From the NCBI RefSeq assembly GCF_040239565.1, contig NZ_JBEHWS010000017.1, positions 19,226 to 83,225 on the forward strand: DNA of 64,000 nt, given 5' to 3'. Positions within the stretch are counted from its first letter, which is position 1, and each line of letters begins with the position of its first letter. The translations under genes and the position numbers were made by a program. The notes under the pieces were generated by a model that saw nothing but the letters and a program-made list of their open reading frames with translations, was not told the origin of the DNA and searched no databases. Below, one piece after another: positions 35,976-44,460 of this stretch. This DNA is from Fulvimarina sp040239565. Lineage in GTDB: Bacteria > Pseudomonadota > Alphaproteobacteria > Rhizobiales > Rhizobiaceae.

Positions 35976-37199
35976 ATGGAAAAGCGCGATATCGCAGTCG
36001 TCGGCGGCGGACTGGCCGGAACCGCCATGGCGATCGCCCTCGCCCAATCCGGCTTCGACACGATCCTGATCGCCCCGTCCGGCAAGCCCGATACACGCAC
36101 GACCGCGCTGATCGGCTCGTCGATGGCGTTTCTCGAACGGATCGGCCTCGAATCAGCCGTGGGCGAAAAGTCCGAGCCGCTCGCCGTGATGCGGCTCATC
36201 GACGACACCGGCCGGCTCTTTCGCGCGCCCAATGTCGAGTTTCGGGCAACGGAAATCGATCTGCCGGCCTTCGGCTACAACATCATGAACCGCGATCTGG
36301 CGGAGATTCTGGACAAGGCCGCCGAAGACGAGAGAAATCTCGAACGACGGGACGCGAGTGCGGTCGGCTTCGAAGCGGATCGCGATGGTGCCACGGTTCG
36401 CCTTTCCGACGGTTCGGCAATCGGAGTCGGCCTTGTCATTGCGGCCGATGGACGGAAATCGGCAATGCGCGAGGCGGCGGGCATCAAGACGCGCAGCTGG
36501 CGCTATCCGCAGACGGCGCTGGTTCTCAACATCTCCCACGCCGTCCCGCACAATTCGGTCTCGACGGAATTTCACACCCGCACCGGACCGTTCACACAGG
36601 TACCGATGCCGGGCAAGAATTCCGCGATCGTCTGGGTCGAGAAACCGGACCTTGCCGAACTCTATGTCGACCTGAAACCCGAGAAGCTCGAGCGCGTCAT
36701 CGAAGAAAAGATGCATTCGATCCTTGGCAAGGTCACGATAGAAAGCGAGATCAGCGCCTTCCCGCTCTCCAGCGCGACTGTGGATCGCCTGACAGACGAA
36801 CGCCTCGCCCTTGTCGGCGAAGCAGCCCATGTCTTTCCGCCGATCGGAGCCCAGGGGCTCAATCTTGGCCTGCGCGACTGCAGCGTTCTTCTCGATTGCC
36901 TCGAGGAAAGCCGCGACGATCCCGGCCGGCGCTCGACGCTGCTGCGCTTCGAGGCCAGGCGCCGCGGCGATGTTTCCAGCCGCACGGCCGGTGTCGATGC
37001 GCTCAATCGCTCGCTGCTCACGGATTTCCTGCCAATTCAAGTTGGCCGCTCGGCCGGCCTGACGGCGATGGCAGCATCCTCCCCGCTACGACGCTTCGCC
37101 ATGCGCGAGGGCGTTTCGCCGGGTGCAGGATTCTTCGGACTTCCGAGGCCTTTAAAGGAATGGGCTCGTCGGCAGCAGTCCTTCGGTGATGAGATATAG
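35976..37199 (+). CDS. UbiH/UbiF/COQ6-family FAD-dependent hydroxylase
   Basis: The 407-residue product is a flavin monooxygenase of the ubiquinone-ring hydroxylase family. The FAD motif GGGLAGTAMAIALAQSG opens the protein, the middle motif IAADGRKSAMREAAGI is present, and the C-terminal motif appears as VGEAAHVFPPIGAQGLNLGLRD, diagnostic of UbiH/COQ6 proteins. Which ring position is hydroxylated cannot be told. Its last 48 bases overlap the 3' end of the convergent AEC transporter gene. Confidence 0.9.
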   Translation: MEKRDIAVVGGGLAGTAMAIALAQSGFDTILIAPSGKPDTRTTALIGSSMAFLERIGLESAVGEKSEPLAVMRLIDDTGRLFRAPNVEFRATEIDLPAFGYNIMNRDLAEILDKAAEDERNLERRDASAVGFEADRDGATVRLSDGSAIGVGLVIAADGRKSAMREAAGIKTRSWRYPQTALVLNISHAVPHNSVSTEFHTRTGPFTQVPMPGKNSAIVWVEKPDLAELYVDLKPEKLERVIEEKMHSILGKVTIESEISAFPLSSATVDRLTDERLALVGEAAHVFPPIGAQGLNLGLRDCSVLLDCLEESRDDPGRRSTLLRFEARRRGDVSSRTAGVDALNRSLLTDFLPIQVGRSAGLTAMAASSPLRRFAMREGVSPGAGFFGLPRPLKEWARRQQSFGDEI

Positions 37200-38114
37200 A
37201 AACAGGGCCACGCTCAGCACCGAGAACGCGGTCGAGACTAGCACGGTGGCCGAGGCGCGCTCGGTCCAGACATCGTACTGTTGGGCAAGAACGAAGACGT
37301 TCGTAGCTGCGGGCAGCGATGCCATCAGCATGGCCGTATGCACCCAGACAGGGTCAACGCCCGGCACGAAGCCAAGCAGCAGCCAGATGATGAGCGGGTG
37401 AACGACAAGCTTGATCGGCACCAGCCAGGCAAGCTCGACGGGTACGCGCTTTAGCCGCCGAAGCGCCAGCGTCACGCCCATGGCAAACAGCGCGCAAGGG
37501 GCGGCGGCATCGGCGAGGAGATTGAGAAAGCGTTCTGCGGGCTCAGGCGGCTCGAAGCCGATGATCGCGGCGCCGATACCGAAGATCGTCGCGATAATGA
37601 AGGGATGGGTGAAGATGCGCCGTAGCGCTTCGCCCGCGAGCTTTCCGAACGTGGCGCCCCGGCCCGCTGCAAGCGCCATCAAGAGCGGCGCCATCGTGAA
37701 ATGCAGGATATTGTCGAAGCAGAAGATCAGCGCGACGGGCACTGCCGCACCGCTGCCAAAGGCAGCCAGCGCGAGCCCCGGCCCCATGTAGCCAATATTG
37801 CCATAGGCGCCCGCAAAGCCCTGAATGGTCGAGGCCGCGAGATCGCCACGCGTCTTCCAGAGGCCGAGCGCGAGCGTTCCCGCAAAGGCGATGAAGGTGC
37901 CAGCGGTCGTCGCCGCGATAAATCCGACCCGCGTCAGCTCTTCCACAGGCGTTTTCGACAGCAGCTGAAAGAAGAGCACAGGCAGCGCAAGATAAATGAC
38001 GAAGACGTTCAGCCAGGCGAGCCCCGATACCGGATGATCAACCAGTCGTCCCGTGACAAAGCCGAGGGCGATGAGACCGAAGAACGGCGCGATCAGGCCG
38101 AAGATTTCGAGCAT
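37152..38114 (-). CDS. AEC family transporter (auxin efflux carrier superfamily)
   Basis: The product (320 residues from the ATG at 38114) is a polytopic membrane protein of about ten helices arranged as two repeats. It starts LEIFGLIAPFFGLIALGFVTGR and contains the unwound-helix region GAYGNIGYMGPGLAL. AEC proteins in bacteria export or exchange small organic acids and amino acids; the name does not imply auxin. A GTG at 38153 could add 13 residues. It overlaps the convergent UbiH-type gene by 48 bases and is divergent from hspQ, about 118 bases away. Confidence 0.85.
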   Translation of the reverse strand: MLEIFGLIAPFFGLIALGFVTGRLVDHPVSGLAWLNVFVIYLALPVLFFQLLSKTPVEELTRVGFIAATTAGTFIAFAGTLALGLWKTRGDLAASTIQGFAGAYGNIGYMGPGLALAAFGSGAAVPVALIFCFDNILHFTMAPLLMALAAGRGATFGKLAGEALRRIFTHPFIIATIFGIGAAIIGFEPPEPAERFLNLLADAAAPCALFAMGVTLALRRLKRVPVELAWLVPIKLVVHPLIIWLLLGFVPGVDPVWVHTAMLMASLPAATNVFVLAQQYDVWTERASATVLVSTAFSVLSVALFLYLITEGLLPTSPFL

Positions 38115-38232
38115 GGACGGCAGGATGTCCGGTCGGGAGGGTCGGACCGTCACACCGCCGAAATACGTTCGGTTCTTGCGCGCGGGCCATGAACTTGTCT
38201 ATTGCGGGCGAAGTAACGGAGTTGAGTTCTCG

Positions 38233-38556
38233 ATGCAAACCGCGCGCTTTTTTATCGGCCAGATCGTCAAGCACAGGGTCTATCCCTTCCGCGGCGTCAT
38301 CTTCGACGTGGATCCAGTCTTCGACAATACCGAGGAATGGTACGAATCCATTCCCGAAGAAGTTCGGCCGCGCAAGGATCAGCCGTTCTATCATCTGTTT
38401 GCGGAGAACGCGGAGACGGAATACGTCGCCTATTGTTCGGAGCAGAATCTGGTGCCCGACGAAACCGGCCAACCGGTGCGCCATCCGCAGATCGGCGAAA
38501 TGTTCGATGGCCCGGTGGACGGCGCCTACAAGCTGAGAGCGCCAATCCATAACTGA
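38233..38556 (+). CDS. hspQ: Heat shock protein HspQ (YccV, hemimethylated-DNA-binding domain)
   Basis: The 107-residue product matches the YccV-like/HspQ family: FFIGQIVKHRVYPFRGVIFDVDPVF, EEWYESIPEEVRP, and PFYHLFAENAETEYVAYCSEQNLV. HspQ has been described as a specificity factor for Lon protease and as a protein binding hemimethylated DNA. The short single-domain form and the ATG at 38233 fit the family length. It lies alone between the divergent AEC gene and a PilZ gene on the same strand. Confidence 0.92.
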   Translation: MQTARFFIGQIVKHRVYPFRGVIFDVDPVFDNTEEWYESIPEEVRPRKDQPFYHLFAENAETEYVAYCSEQNLVPDETGQPVRHPQIGEMFDGPVDGAYKLRAPIHN

Positions 38557-38713
38557 CCTTACCGCTCGCTAACGCTGGCTGACGAAACCGGATCAATACC
38601 GAGAAAAGGCACCCGATTTTCCGCTTCGTTCCATCACTTGTTAACCATCCCATCCGAGACTGTCTTCTCGCGTGAAATCCGCTCTTCGCGCCAGATAACG
38701 GGAGACGGCCGGT

Positions 38714-39301
38714 ATGGCGTTCGATATTTCAAGTTCGGAAGGCGAGTTCGCCGCAGTCTCGGTCGATATCCTCGGCCGGTTCATGCGCTCCGACAGTTCG
38801 GAATATCCGTGCCGCATCGACGAGATGTCACCCGGTGCGGCGCAGGTGATTGCGCCCGTCGCGCCCGAAATGCGCGAACGCATCATCGTCTATGCCGATC
38901 ATGTCGGGCGTCTCGAAGGCGAGGTCGCAGGGGTCTTCGCGGGTGGATTCTCGCTCAAGACGCTGGCCTCCGAGCGCCGACGGGAGAAGCTCGCGGCCAA
39001 GCTGACCTGGCTCACAAACCGCCAACTTCTCAACCTGCCCGAAGATCGCCGGCACGAGCGTATCCAGCCGGAAAACCCGTTCCGCGACATCGTCCTCGAC
39101 GATGGACGGCGCTACAAGGTCAAGATCATCGACCTTTCGCTTTCCGGCGCGGCGCTCCAGTCGAAGGTTCGACCGGTCATCGGCACTTCGATCACGCTCG
39201 GCGCCATGCCGGGCCGTATCATCCGCTATCTGGAAGACGGTTTTGCGGTGGAGTTCACGAGCGTTCTCAGCGAGGATGCGCTCCACCGGCTCTTCCGCTG
39301 A
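38714..39301 (+). CDS. Protein with two PilZ domains, the first degenerate
   Basis: The 195-residue product appears to hold two PilZ-like modules. The C-terminal one (about residues 108-190) has both c-di-GMP motifs, RRHERIQP (RxxxR) and DLSLSGAAL (DxSxxG). The N-terminal one (about 15-80) keeps only a weak second motif, DEMSPGAAQ, and lacks a clear RxxxR, so it may be a structural domain. No output domain is attached. It is probably a c-di-GMP-responsive adaptor; related tandem-PilZ proteins in alphaproteobacteria have been linked to motility, but the target here is unknown. Confidence 0.82.
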   Translation: MAFDISSSEGEFAAVSVDILGRFMRSDSSEYPCRIDEMSPGAAQVIAPVAPEMRERIIVYADHVGRLEGEVAGVFAGGFSLKTLASERRREKLAAKLTWLTNRQLLNLPEDRRHERIQPENPFRDIVLDDGRRYKVKIIDLSLSGAALQSKVRPVIGTSITLGAMPGRIIRYLEDGFAVEFTSVLSEDALHRLFR

Positions 39302-39320
39302 TCGGACCCCGGCAAAGCGG

Positions 39321-40058
39321 TTAGCCGCGACCGACGAAGGGCATCTTCGTCGCCATCACCGTCATGAACTGAACATTCGCTTCGAGCGGCAGGCTTGCCA
39401 TGTGCAGCACTGCGTTGGCGACGTGGGAAACATCCATCACGGCCTCCGCGGCGATAGAACCATCCGCCTGGGGCACGCCTTCCGTCATCTTCTGGGCCAT
39501 TTCGGTCAAGGCATTGCCGATATCGATCTGGCTACAGGCGATATCGAACTTCCGCCCGTCGAGGCTCAGCGTCTTGGTCAACCCGGTCACGGCATGCTTG
39601 GACATTGTGTAGGGTACCGAGCCCGGCCGCGGCACATGCGCCGAGATCGACCCGTTGTTGATGATGCGTCCACCCTGCGGTTCCTGCCGGCGCATCAGCG
39701 CGAAGGCGGCACGGGCGCAGAGAAACATGCCGGTGATGTTGATCGAGGACACCTTCATCCAGTCCTCGACGGAGATCTCGTCGATCGGCGCGCCGGGCGC
39801 ATTGACGCCCGCATTGTTGAAGAGCACGTCAAGTCGGCCGAAAGTATCCGCGATTTTGACGAATGCCGCCTCGACCGCTTCCGGATCGGAGACATCGCAG
39901 GGCAGTACGAGAGCCGTCTCGTCATATCCTTTCGCCGTTTCCTGCAACGGCTCTTCACGGCGGCCGACGAGGGCGACGCGCCAGCCGTTTTCCAGGAATG
40001 CGCGTGCACATGCCTTGCCGATGCCGCTTCCGGCGCCCGTCACGAGAATGGTCTGCAT
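39321..40058 (-). CDS. SDR family oxidoreductase
   Basis: The 245-residue product is a classical short-chain dehydrogenase: cofactor motif TGAGSGIGKA near residue 8, NNAG in LFNNAGVNAPG, the catalytic Ser in NNGSISAH, and YTMSK as the YxxxK catalytic pair. The substrate is unknown. I use the ATG at 40058, nine bases after GAGG; an upstream TTG at 40076 is less likely. It is convergent with the two-domain PilZ gene. Confidence 0.9.
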   Translation of the reverse strand: MQTILVTGAGSGIGKACARAFLENGWRVALVGRREEPLQETAKGYDETALVLPCDVSDPEAVEAAFVKIADTFGRLDVLFNNAGVNAPGAPIDEISVEDWMKVSSINITGMFLCARAAFALMRRQEPQGGRIINNGSISAHVPRPGSVPYTMSKHAVTGLTKTLSLDGRKFDIACSQIDIGNALTEMAQKMTEGVPQADGSIAAEAVMDVSHVANAVLHMASLPLEANVQFMTVMATKMPFVGRG

Positions 40059-40184
40059 CTGAATTTCGCCTCGCAAGTTTTCGGTCGAATCCGGACTTTA
40101 TCGATCGGATGTCTCGCGCAGGAGTACCGTCCCGAGGTGCTCAAGGCCACCCTGAGGTTCCATCCAAGCGCCTTTCCGCCCATG

Positions 40185-40213
40185 AAAAAAGCGGCCTCGA
40201 AGGACCGCTTTTC
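40185..40213 (-). terminator. Terminator after the acidic secreted protein gene
   Basis: AAAAGCGG (40187-40194 on the plus strand) and CCGCTTTT (40205-40212) form a stem with an inner CCT/AGG extension. On the minus strand it is followed by a T run 22 bases after the stop of the gene at 40235-40768. Confidence 0.75.
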
Positions 40214-40234
40214 TCGGATCAATGGAGTTGCTCC

Positions 40235-40768
40235 CTACTGAGCCGTCACGCCGGATTCACCCATCGGAGCGTCGCCTTCCATCATCTCGCCGTCACCGGC
40301 CTCCATGGTGCTGTCCGCCTCCGTGTTCTCGGAGCTCATCTCGCCCTCGGGGGCTGCGCCCTCCGGTGTGCCGACGCGGAAGACCTTCACCACCGGTGCC
40401 CCGTTCGCCATCGTGGGCGTATCGACCTCGGTCGAACCCTCGCCGAATTCATAGGTGTCGTTCTCGTTGGTCTCATCGTGGAGCATGGCCGCGTAGCTCA
40501 TGCCCGGCTCCAGTGCCATGTCGGTGGCAACACTGACATCGGCGTTTTCGCCCGCTGCTACAGCAGTATGGCCGATCGACTGCGGCACGACAGGCTGGCC
40601 GTCCTGCACCTGATGAATGACGACATAACCGTTACTGGTCGCTGTGACGGAAGGCAGGGTCACATTGCTGCCCTGCGCGACGGCGCCGTTCACTTCGATT
40701 GACTGGGCGGACGCGGCCGTTCCCATCGCAACGAGAATGCCGGCGGTGGTCGTCATAAGAGTTTTCAT
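40235..40768 (-). CDS. Secreted DUF7282-like protein with acidic Met-rich tail
   Basis: The 177-residue product has a Sec signal peptide (cleavage near ASAQS, residue 22) and a beta-rich domain at about 23-130 with GYVVIHQVQDGQPV and MSYAAMLHDETNENDTYEF, which I associate with the DUF7282 family of unknown function. The remaining ~45 residues are acidic and unusually rich in Met, Glu and Gly (for example GEMMEGDAPMGESG). The protein should be periplasmic or outside the cell. It is a lone gene with its own terminator. A metal-binding tail is possible but only a guess. Confidence 0.75.
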   Translation of the reverse strand: MKTLMTTTAGILVAMGTAASAQSIEVNGAVAQGSNVTLPSVTATSNGYVVIHQVQDGQPVVPQSIGHTAVAAGENADVSVATDMALEPGMSYAAMLHDETNENDTYEFGEGSTEVDTPTMANGAPVVKVFRVGTPEGAAPEGEMSSENTEADSTMEAGDGEMMEGDAPMGESGVTAQ

Positions 40769-40951
40769 GAAGTTTCTCCCTTTATCAGTTTCGATTATCC
40801 GAAGGGCTCGCTCAATCGCGAGATGGGCGGCAGAGCCCTCGGGTTCGATTGAAGAGACAACCGATCGAAAGCGTCATCGTTCCGAAATGGAACCGATTCA
40901 TTCAATGAAATCAATGGAACGCGCCCGCCGCATCCCCTGCTGGCCACCGGC

Positions 40952-41566
40952 TTAGCGGGGTTTCGTGACCCGCCGCAGTGTCAGGTTGATCCGGCCGCCA
41001 TTCTTGAGGAGCGTCGAGGTCGCCGGATAGATGCGGTCCACGCCGTGATAGCTGAGACGCCCCTCCCCTCCGAGGACCACGACATCGCCGGAGTGCAGTT
41101 TCACCGAGGTCGTCGGTCCGCCACGTGCCTTCTCGCCGACACGGAACAGGCAGTCATCGCCAAGGGAGACCGAGACGACCGGTGCGCTGAAATCCTCCTC
41201 GTCCCGATCCTGGTGAAGGCCCATCTTTGCGCTTGCGGTATAGAAATTGACGAGACAGGCTTCCGGCGGCGCGTCGTAACAGCTGACCTCGTTCCATAAA
41301 GACAGAAGCCTCTCTGGAATTGCCGGCCATTGTGCATCGGTCTCCGGGTGGCGGGCCTGATAGCGATAGCCTCCCCTGTCGGCGACCCAGCCGAGTTCGC
41401 CGCAATTCGTCATCTGTACCGAAAGCGGCTTGCCCGAGCGCGGCATGACCGGCTGAAAAAGCGGAGCGCCCCTCACCACGGCCCGGACGTCTTCAAGGAG
41501 GTCCTCCTGTTCCCTGCGGGAGAGGAAGCCGGAGATATGCCGAACGCCTTCGGGCAATCCACTCAC
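40952..41566 (-). CDS. alkB: AlkB-type 2-oxoglutarate/Fe(II)-dependent dioxygenase
   Basis: The 204-residue product is an AlkB-family enzyme, which oxidatively removes alkyl groups from damaged DNA or RNA bases. The iron ligands are visible as HQDRDE (HxD) and SYHGVDRI (second His), with the 2-oxoglutarate Arg pair in GRINLTLRRV. The N-terminal nucleotide-recognition lid includes MTNCGELGW. I start it at the GTG at 41566, whose last bases form the stop of the upstream LuxR-type gene (GTGA overlap). Translation is therefore probably coupled to the regulator. The start is inferred because the frame upstream lies inside the luxR gene. Confidence 0.88.
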   Translation of the reverse strand: MSGLPEGVRHISGFLSRREQEDLLEDVRAVVRGAPLFQPVMPRSGKPLSVQMTNCGELGWVADRGGYRYQARHPETDAQWPAIPERLLSLWNEVSCYDAPPEACLVNFYTASAKMGLHQDRDEEDFSAPVVSVSLGDDCLFRVGEKARGGPTTSVKLHSGDVVVLGGEGRLSYHGVDRIYPATSTLLKNGGRINLTLRRVTKPR

Positions 41567-42276
41567 GAGAGATATCCGAGTTGCGCGGCCATCGCGACGG
41601 CATGGGTCCGGTTCGATGCCTCGAGCTTGCGTTGGGCGGAGGTGAGATATTGCGAGATCGTATATTCGGAGAGACCGAGGACGATCCCGATCTCCGAGGA
41701 CGTCTTGCCAAGCATTGCGAGCCGGAGAGAATCCCGCTCCCGCGGCGTCAGCGGATTGTTCCTGCGGTTTTCCTCGAAGCGGACGGCAGCCAGCATGCCA
41801 AAAAAGACGAAAGCGAATGAATGAAGTTCGTCGATTACCGCCCGACCTGGAAGAGTGCCGGGGCCAGCGAGGCTCAATGCCCCGCAGAAGGCTGTCATGC
41901 CATGGACGGGAAGAAGGACACCTTCCGACCATCCCGCCTTCGAAACGAGCCGCGCACCCTTGGAAGGCTCGCGATCGGAAATGCCATACAGCGTGTCGAT
42001 GTCCCATTCGAAAGGCATCGGGTCGGTCGTAAGCGTTGCGATGACGACTTTATGCCGGTGCAGCTCGGTCGCCTCGTATGCCCGCTGAAAGGCGGGCGAC
42101 CAGTTGCCCATGAGATAACGGGTCTGCATGCCCCGCTCGTCTGTCGAGGGCAGGCTCAAGGCCGCCGCGTGGGTGAACCCGCATTCCTGCGCCGCTGCAC
42201 TCAGTTCGGCTTCCAGCGCAGTTCCGCTCCATGGCTGCGGAATTTCTGTGAGACGTGAGAGGAGAGACCGCGTCAC
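41563..42276 (-). CDS. LuxR-family regulator with autoinducer-binding-type domain (LuxR solo)
   Basis: The product (about 237 residues from a GTG at 42276) has an N-terminal domain of the autoinducer-binding type: GFTHAAALSLPS, WSPAFQRAYE, and FEWDIDTLYG, with Trp, Tyr, Asp and Pro placed as in acyl-homoserine-lactone receptors. The C-terminal helix-turn-helix is clear: LTPRERDSLRLAMLGKTSSEIGIVLGLSEYTISQYL. No luxI-type synthase is in the window, so it is a solo receptor as far as can be seen. A GTG at 42393 could extend it by 39 residues that look unrelated. It is coupled to alkB by a GTGA overlap. Confidence 0.85.
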   Translation of the reverse strand: MTRSLLSRLTEIPQPWSGTALEAELSAAAQECGFTHAAALSLPSTDERGMQTRYLMGNWSPAFQRAYEATELHRHKVVIATLTTDPMPFEWDIDTLYGISDREPSKGARLVSKAGWSEGVLLPVHGMTAFCGALSLAGPGTLPGRAVIDELHSFAFVFFGMLAAVRFEENRRNNPLTPRERDSLRLAMLGKTSSEIGIVLGLSEYTISQYLTSAQRKLEASNRTHAVAMAAQLGYLS

Positions 42277-42691
42277 CGGTTCGACCCCGCCGCGCTTCGT
42301 ATGAGCGCGCTCAGGCAGCTGGCTGGTTTCCAGTCGTCGCAGGTCATTGCCGCACCCCTCTCGATCCGAAAAGCTTGTCCCTCGTGATCTCACAGGAAGC
42401 TTGAGTCTTAACCGGTTTCAGCAAGAGATGGGGCCGCTTGGCAACCGTCATCGGAGCCGAAAAACGCGCTCTACGAGCGAGCTGAAACTTGCAATTTCAA
42501 GGAGTTGCAAGCAGTTCCAAAAAGTTCCCGCGTTGCACAAAATCACCTTTACCATGACGCAAAGCGATCACGTTTCCGTCAAGAAGGTTAGCGATACGCT
42601 CCTTCGTCGGCGGCAACGAGGGCTGGGGCTCAGCCGCCGCAACAAATTGGGGTAGCGCGTATGTCCATGACGGACTGAGCGCTTGGAATGA
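42277..42691. other. Divergent intergenic region between luxR-type and small RlpA-like genes
   Basis: No gene is recognised in these 415 bases. They contain the inverted repeat CTTGCAA (42488-42494) / TTGCAAG (42505-42511) with a 10-base spacer, and may hold promoters for both divergent genes. An upstream extension of the luxR-type frame to 42393 cannot be excluded. Confidence 0.5.
42488..42511. promoter_or_regulatory. Inverted repeat, possible operator
   Basis: Perfect seven-base arms CTTGCAA and TTGCAAG separated by 10 bases lie in the divergent region between the LuxR-type regulator and the RlpA-like gene. It does not match the usual 20-base lux box, so the binding protein is unknown. Confidence 0.35.
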
Positions 42692-43084
42692 ATGAGAATA
42701 CGCATGAAAATCACCGCTAAGACCGTTCTTGCCGCAGCCGTTCTGGCTTTCGCTTCTGCCGGATCGACCGTCGTGATGACAGAAACTGCAGCCGCTGCTT
42801 CCGCGGGTGGCCACGCTTCCTACTATGGCAAACGCTTCCACGGCCGCACCACCGCCAACGGCGAAAAGTTCAACATGAACGCCATGACCGCAGCTCACAA
42901 GACGCTGCCGTTCGGCACCAAGGTGAAGGTCACCAACCGCAACAACGGCAAGTCCGTCGTCGTTCGCATCAACGATCGTGGTCCCTATATCGGCGGCCGC
43001 GTCATCGACCTCTCCCGCGGCGCAGCCGCGAAGATCGGCATGCTGAACTCCGGCACCGCCAACGTCAGCATCGACATTCTCTAA
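42692..43084 (+). CDS. Small secreted RlpA-like (DPBB) protein
   Basis: The 130-residue product has a signal peptide (residues 1-37, ending AAAASA) and then a single double-psi beta-barrel: GHASYYGKRFHGRTTANGE, MTAAHKTLPFGTKVKVTN, VVRINDRGPYIGGRVIDLS. This is the minimal form of the RlpA family, found in the periplasm at or near the septum. There is no lipobox, unlike the longer RlpA-like protein at 23939-25027. The ATG at 42704 is an alternative start. It is divergent from the LuxR-type gene and followed by a strong terminator. Confidence 0.88.
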   Translation: MRIRMKITAKTVLAAAVLAFASAGSTVVMTETAAAASAGGHASYYGKRFHGRTTANGEKFNMNAMTAAHKTLPFGTKVKVTNRNNGKSVVVRINDRGPYIGGRVIDLSRGAAAKIGMLNSGTANVSIDIL

Positions 43085-43618
43085 CGACGATCGGCTTCGC
43101 TGCATCTGCGAGAGATCCGGGGACAATTGCAGCTGTCAGCCTAATTTCGTTTCGTGAGCTCTATGGACGTGGGGATCCGTAAGCCTTTGAGGCGGCATGA
43201 AGCCGCTTGAAATGAAATTCCGATTTGTTGGTTCAAGCCAAAAGGCGGCGTTTCCAGACCGGAAGCGCCGCCTTTTCGCCTTTTAATGACGTGCACGTGG
43301 ACCGCGACTCGCGTGCGGCTTGAAATGCGCGAGCCGTGCTATCCGCCGCGATGCGAGTTCTGGCGCACCTTGGAAGGTCGTTGGTAATCAAGGCTATAGT
43401 GGCGCAATCGACCGATGGGCTTGTATTACCGTCCCTCGGTGCTACTCCATCATTGAAATCAAAGGTCGTTGCCACACTTAGCTGCGTTGAAAGCGGACAC
43501 GAGAAACCGCACCTTGATCGGGACCGACAGCCATGGCGCCGTTCGCGCGGTCGAATATGCAACGCATCTCGACCTGCGGGATTGAGATCGGAGAGCCAGT
43601 GAGAGGAGACAGAACCCG
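43085..43618. other. 534-bp intergenic region upstream of chvI
   Basis: Besides the hairpin at 43240-43276, I see no gene here. The right part (about 43280-43618) should hold the chvI promoter; a strong GAGGAG ribosome site precedes the chvI ATG. Confidence 0.5.
43240..43276. terminator. Bidirectional intrinsic terminator
   Basis: AAAAGGCGGCGTTTCC (43240-43255) pairs with GGAAGCGCCGCCTTTT (43261-43276) over sixteen pairs, one of them G-U, with a five-base loop. A and T runs at the two ends let it work in either direction. It lies 155 bases after the RlpA-like gene. Confidence 0.85.
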
Positions 43619-44329
43619 ATGCCGACCATCGCCCTCGTCGATGACGACCGCAACATATTGACGTCCGTGTCGATCGCGCTCGAAAACGAGGGATATAAGG
43701 TCGAGACCTACACCGACGGTCTTTCAGCCCTCGACGGCCTTCAGGCGAGCCCACCCCATCTTGCGATCTTCGACATCAAGATGCCGCGCATGGACGGGAT
43801 GGAACTCCTGCGCCGACTGCGCCAGAAATCCGATATTCCGGTCATCTTCCTGACCTCCAAGGATGAAGAGATCGACGAATTGTTCGGCCTCAAGATGGGC
43901 GCCGACGATTATATCCGGAAACCCTTCTCCCAGCGCCTGCTCGTCGAGCGGGTCAAGGCCATCCTGAGGCGCGGCGCGGCCCGCGAGGCGAGCCCAGTAC
44001 GACCTGGAAACGTCACAAATCCGGAGACGTCGCTCGAACGCGGTCAGCTCGTTATGGATCAGGAACGGCACACCTGCACCTGGAAGAGCAAGCCGGTCAC
44101 ACTGACGGTCACAGAGTTCCTCATCTTGCAATCGCTGGCCCAGCGTCCGGGCGTCGTGAAATCTCGCGATGCCTTGATGGACGCGGCCTACGACGAGCAG
44201 GTCTATGTCGACGACCGCACGATCGACAGCCACATCAAGCGGCTTCGCAAGAAGTTCAAGGCGATCGACGACGAATTCGACATGATCGAAACGCTCTATG
44301 GCGTCGGTTACCGCTTTCGCGAGATGTGA
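43619..44329 (+). CDS. chvI: Response regulator ChvI
   Basis: The 236-residue product is an OmpR-type regulator with a receiver domain (acidic pocket VDDD, phospho-acceptor Asp52 in FDIKMPRMDG, Lys in KPFSQR) and a winged-helix DNA-binding domain (TVTEFLILQSLAQRPG, VDDRTIDSHIKRLRKKF). With the kinase ChvG next door, the pair controls envelope, exopolysaccharide and acid-stress responses in rhizobia, Agrobacterium and Brucella (as BvrR). The ATG is preceded by GAGGAG. chvG follows after 131 bases. Confidence 0.96.
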   Translation: MPTIALVDDDRNILTSVSIALENEGYKVETYTDGLSALDGLQASPPHLAIFDIKMPRMDGMELLRRLRQKSDIPVIFLTSKDEEIDELFGLKMGADDYIRKPFSQRLLVERVKAILRRGAAREASPVRPGNVTNPETSLERGQLVMDQERHTCTWKSKPVTLTVTEFLILQSLAQRPGVVKSRDALMDAAYDEQVYVDDRTIDSHIKRLRKKFKAIDDEFDMIETLYGVGYRFREM

Positions 44330-44460
44330 CTCCGAGATGGCCTCTAGGCGAGGCTCATCCACATGTTTTTGCAGCCGAAGACAGGATTTGACGCAAACTT
44401 CCGCCGCGAACATGCGAGAGGTTAACGTAGGACACGAAACGCGGAGTTTGCGCGGCACTG

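Noticed and set aside
38175..38205. Heat-shock (RpoH) promoter upstream of hspQ
   Set aside because: CTTG and CTATTG are present but 20 bases apart with poor flanking matches, so I could not support it.
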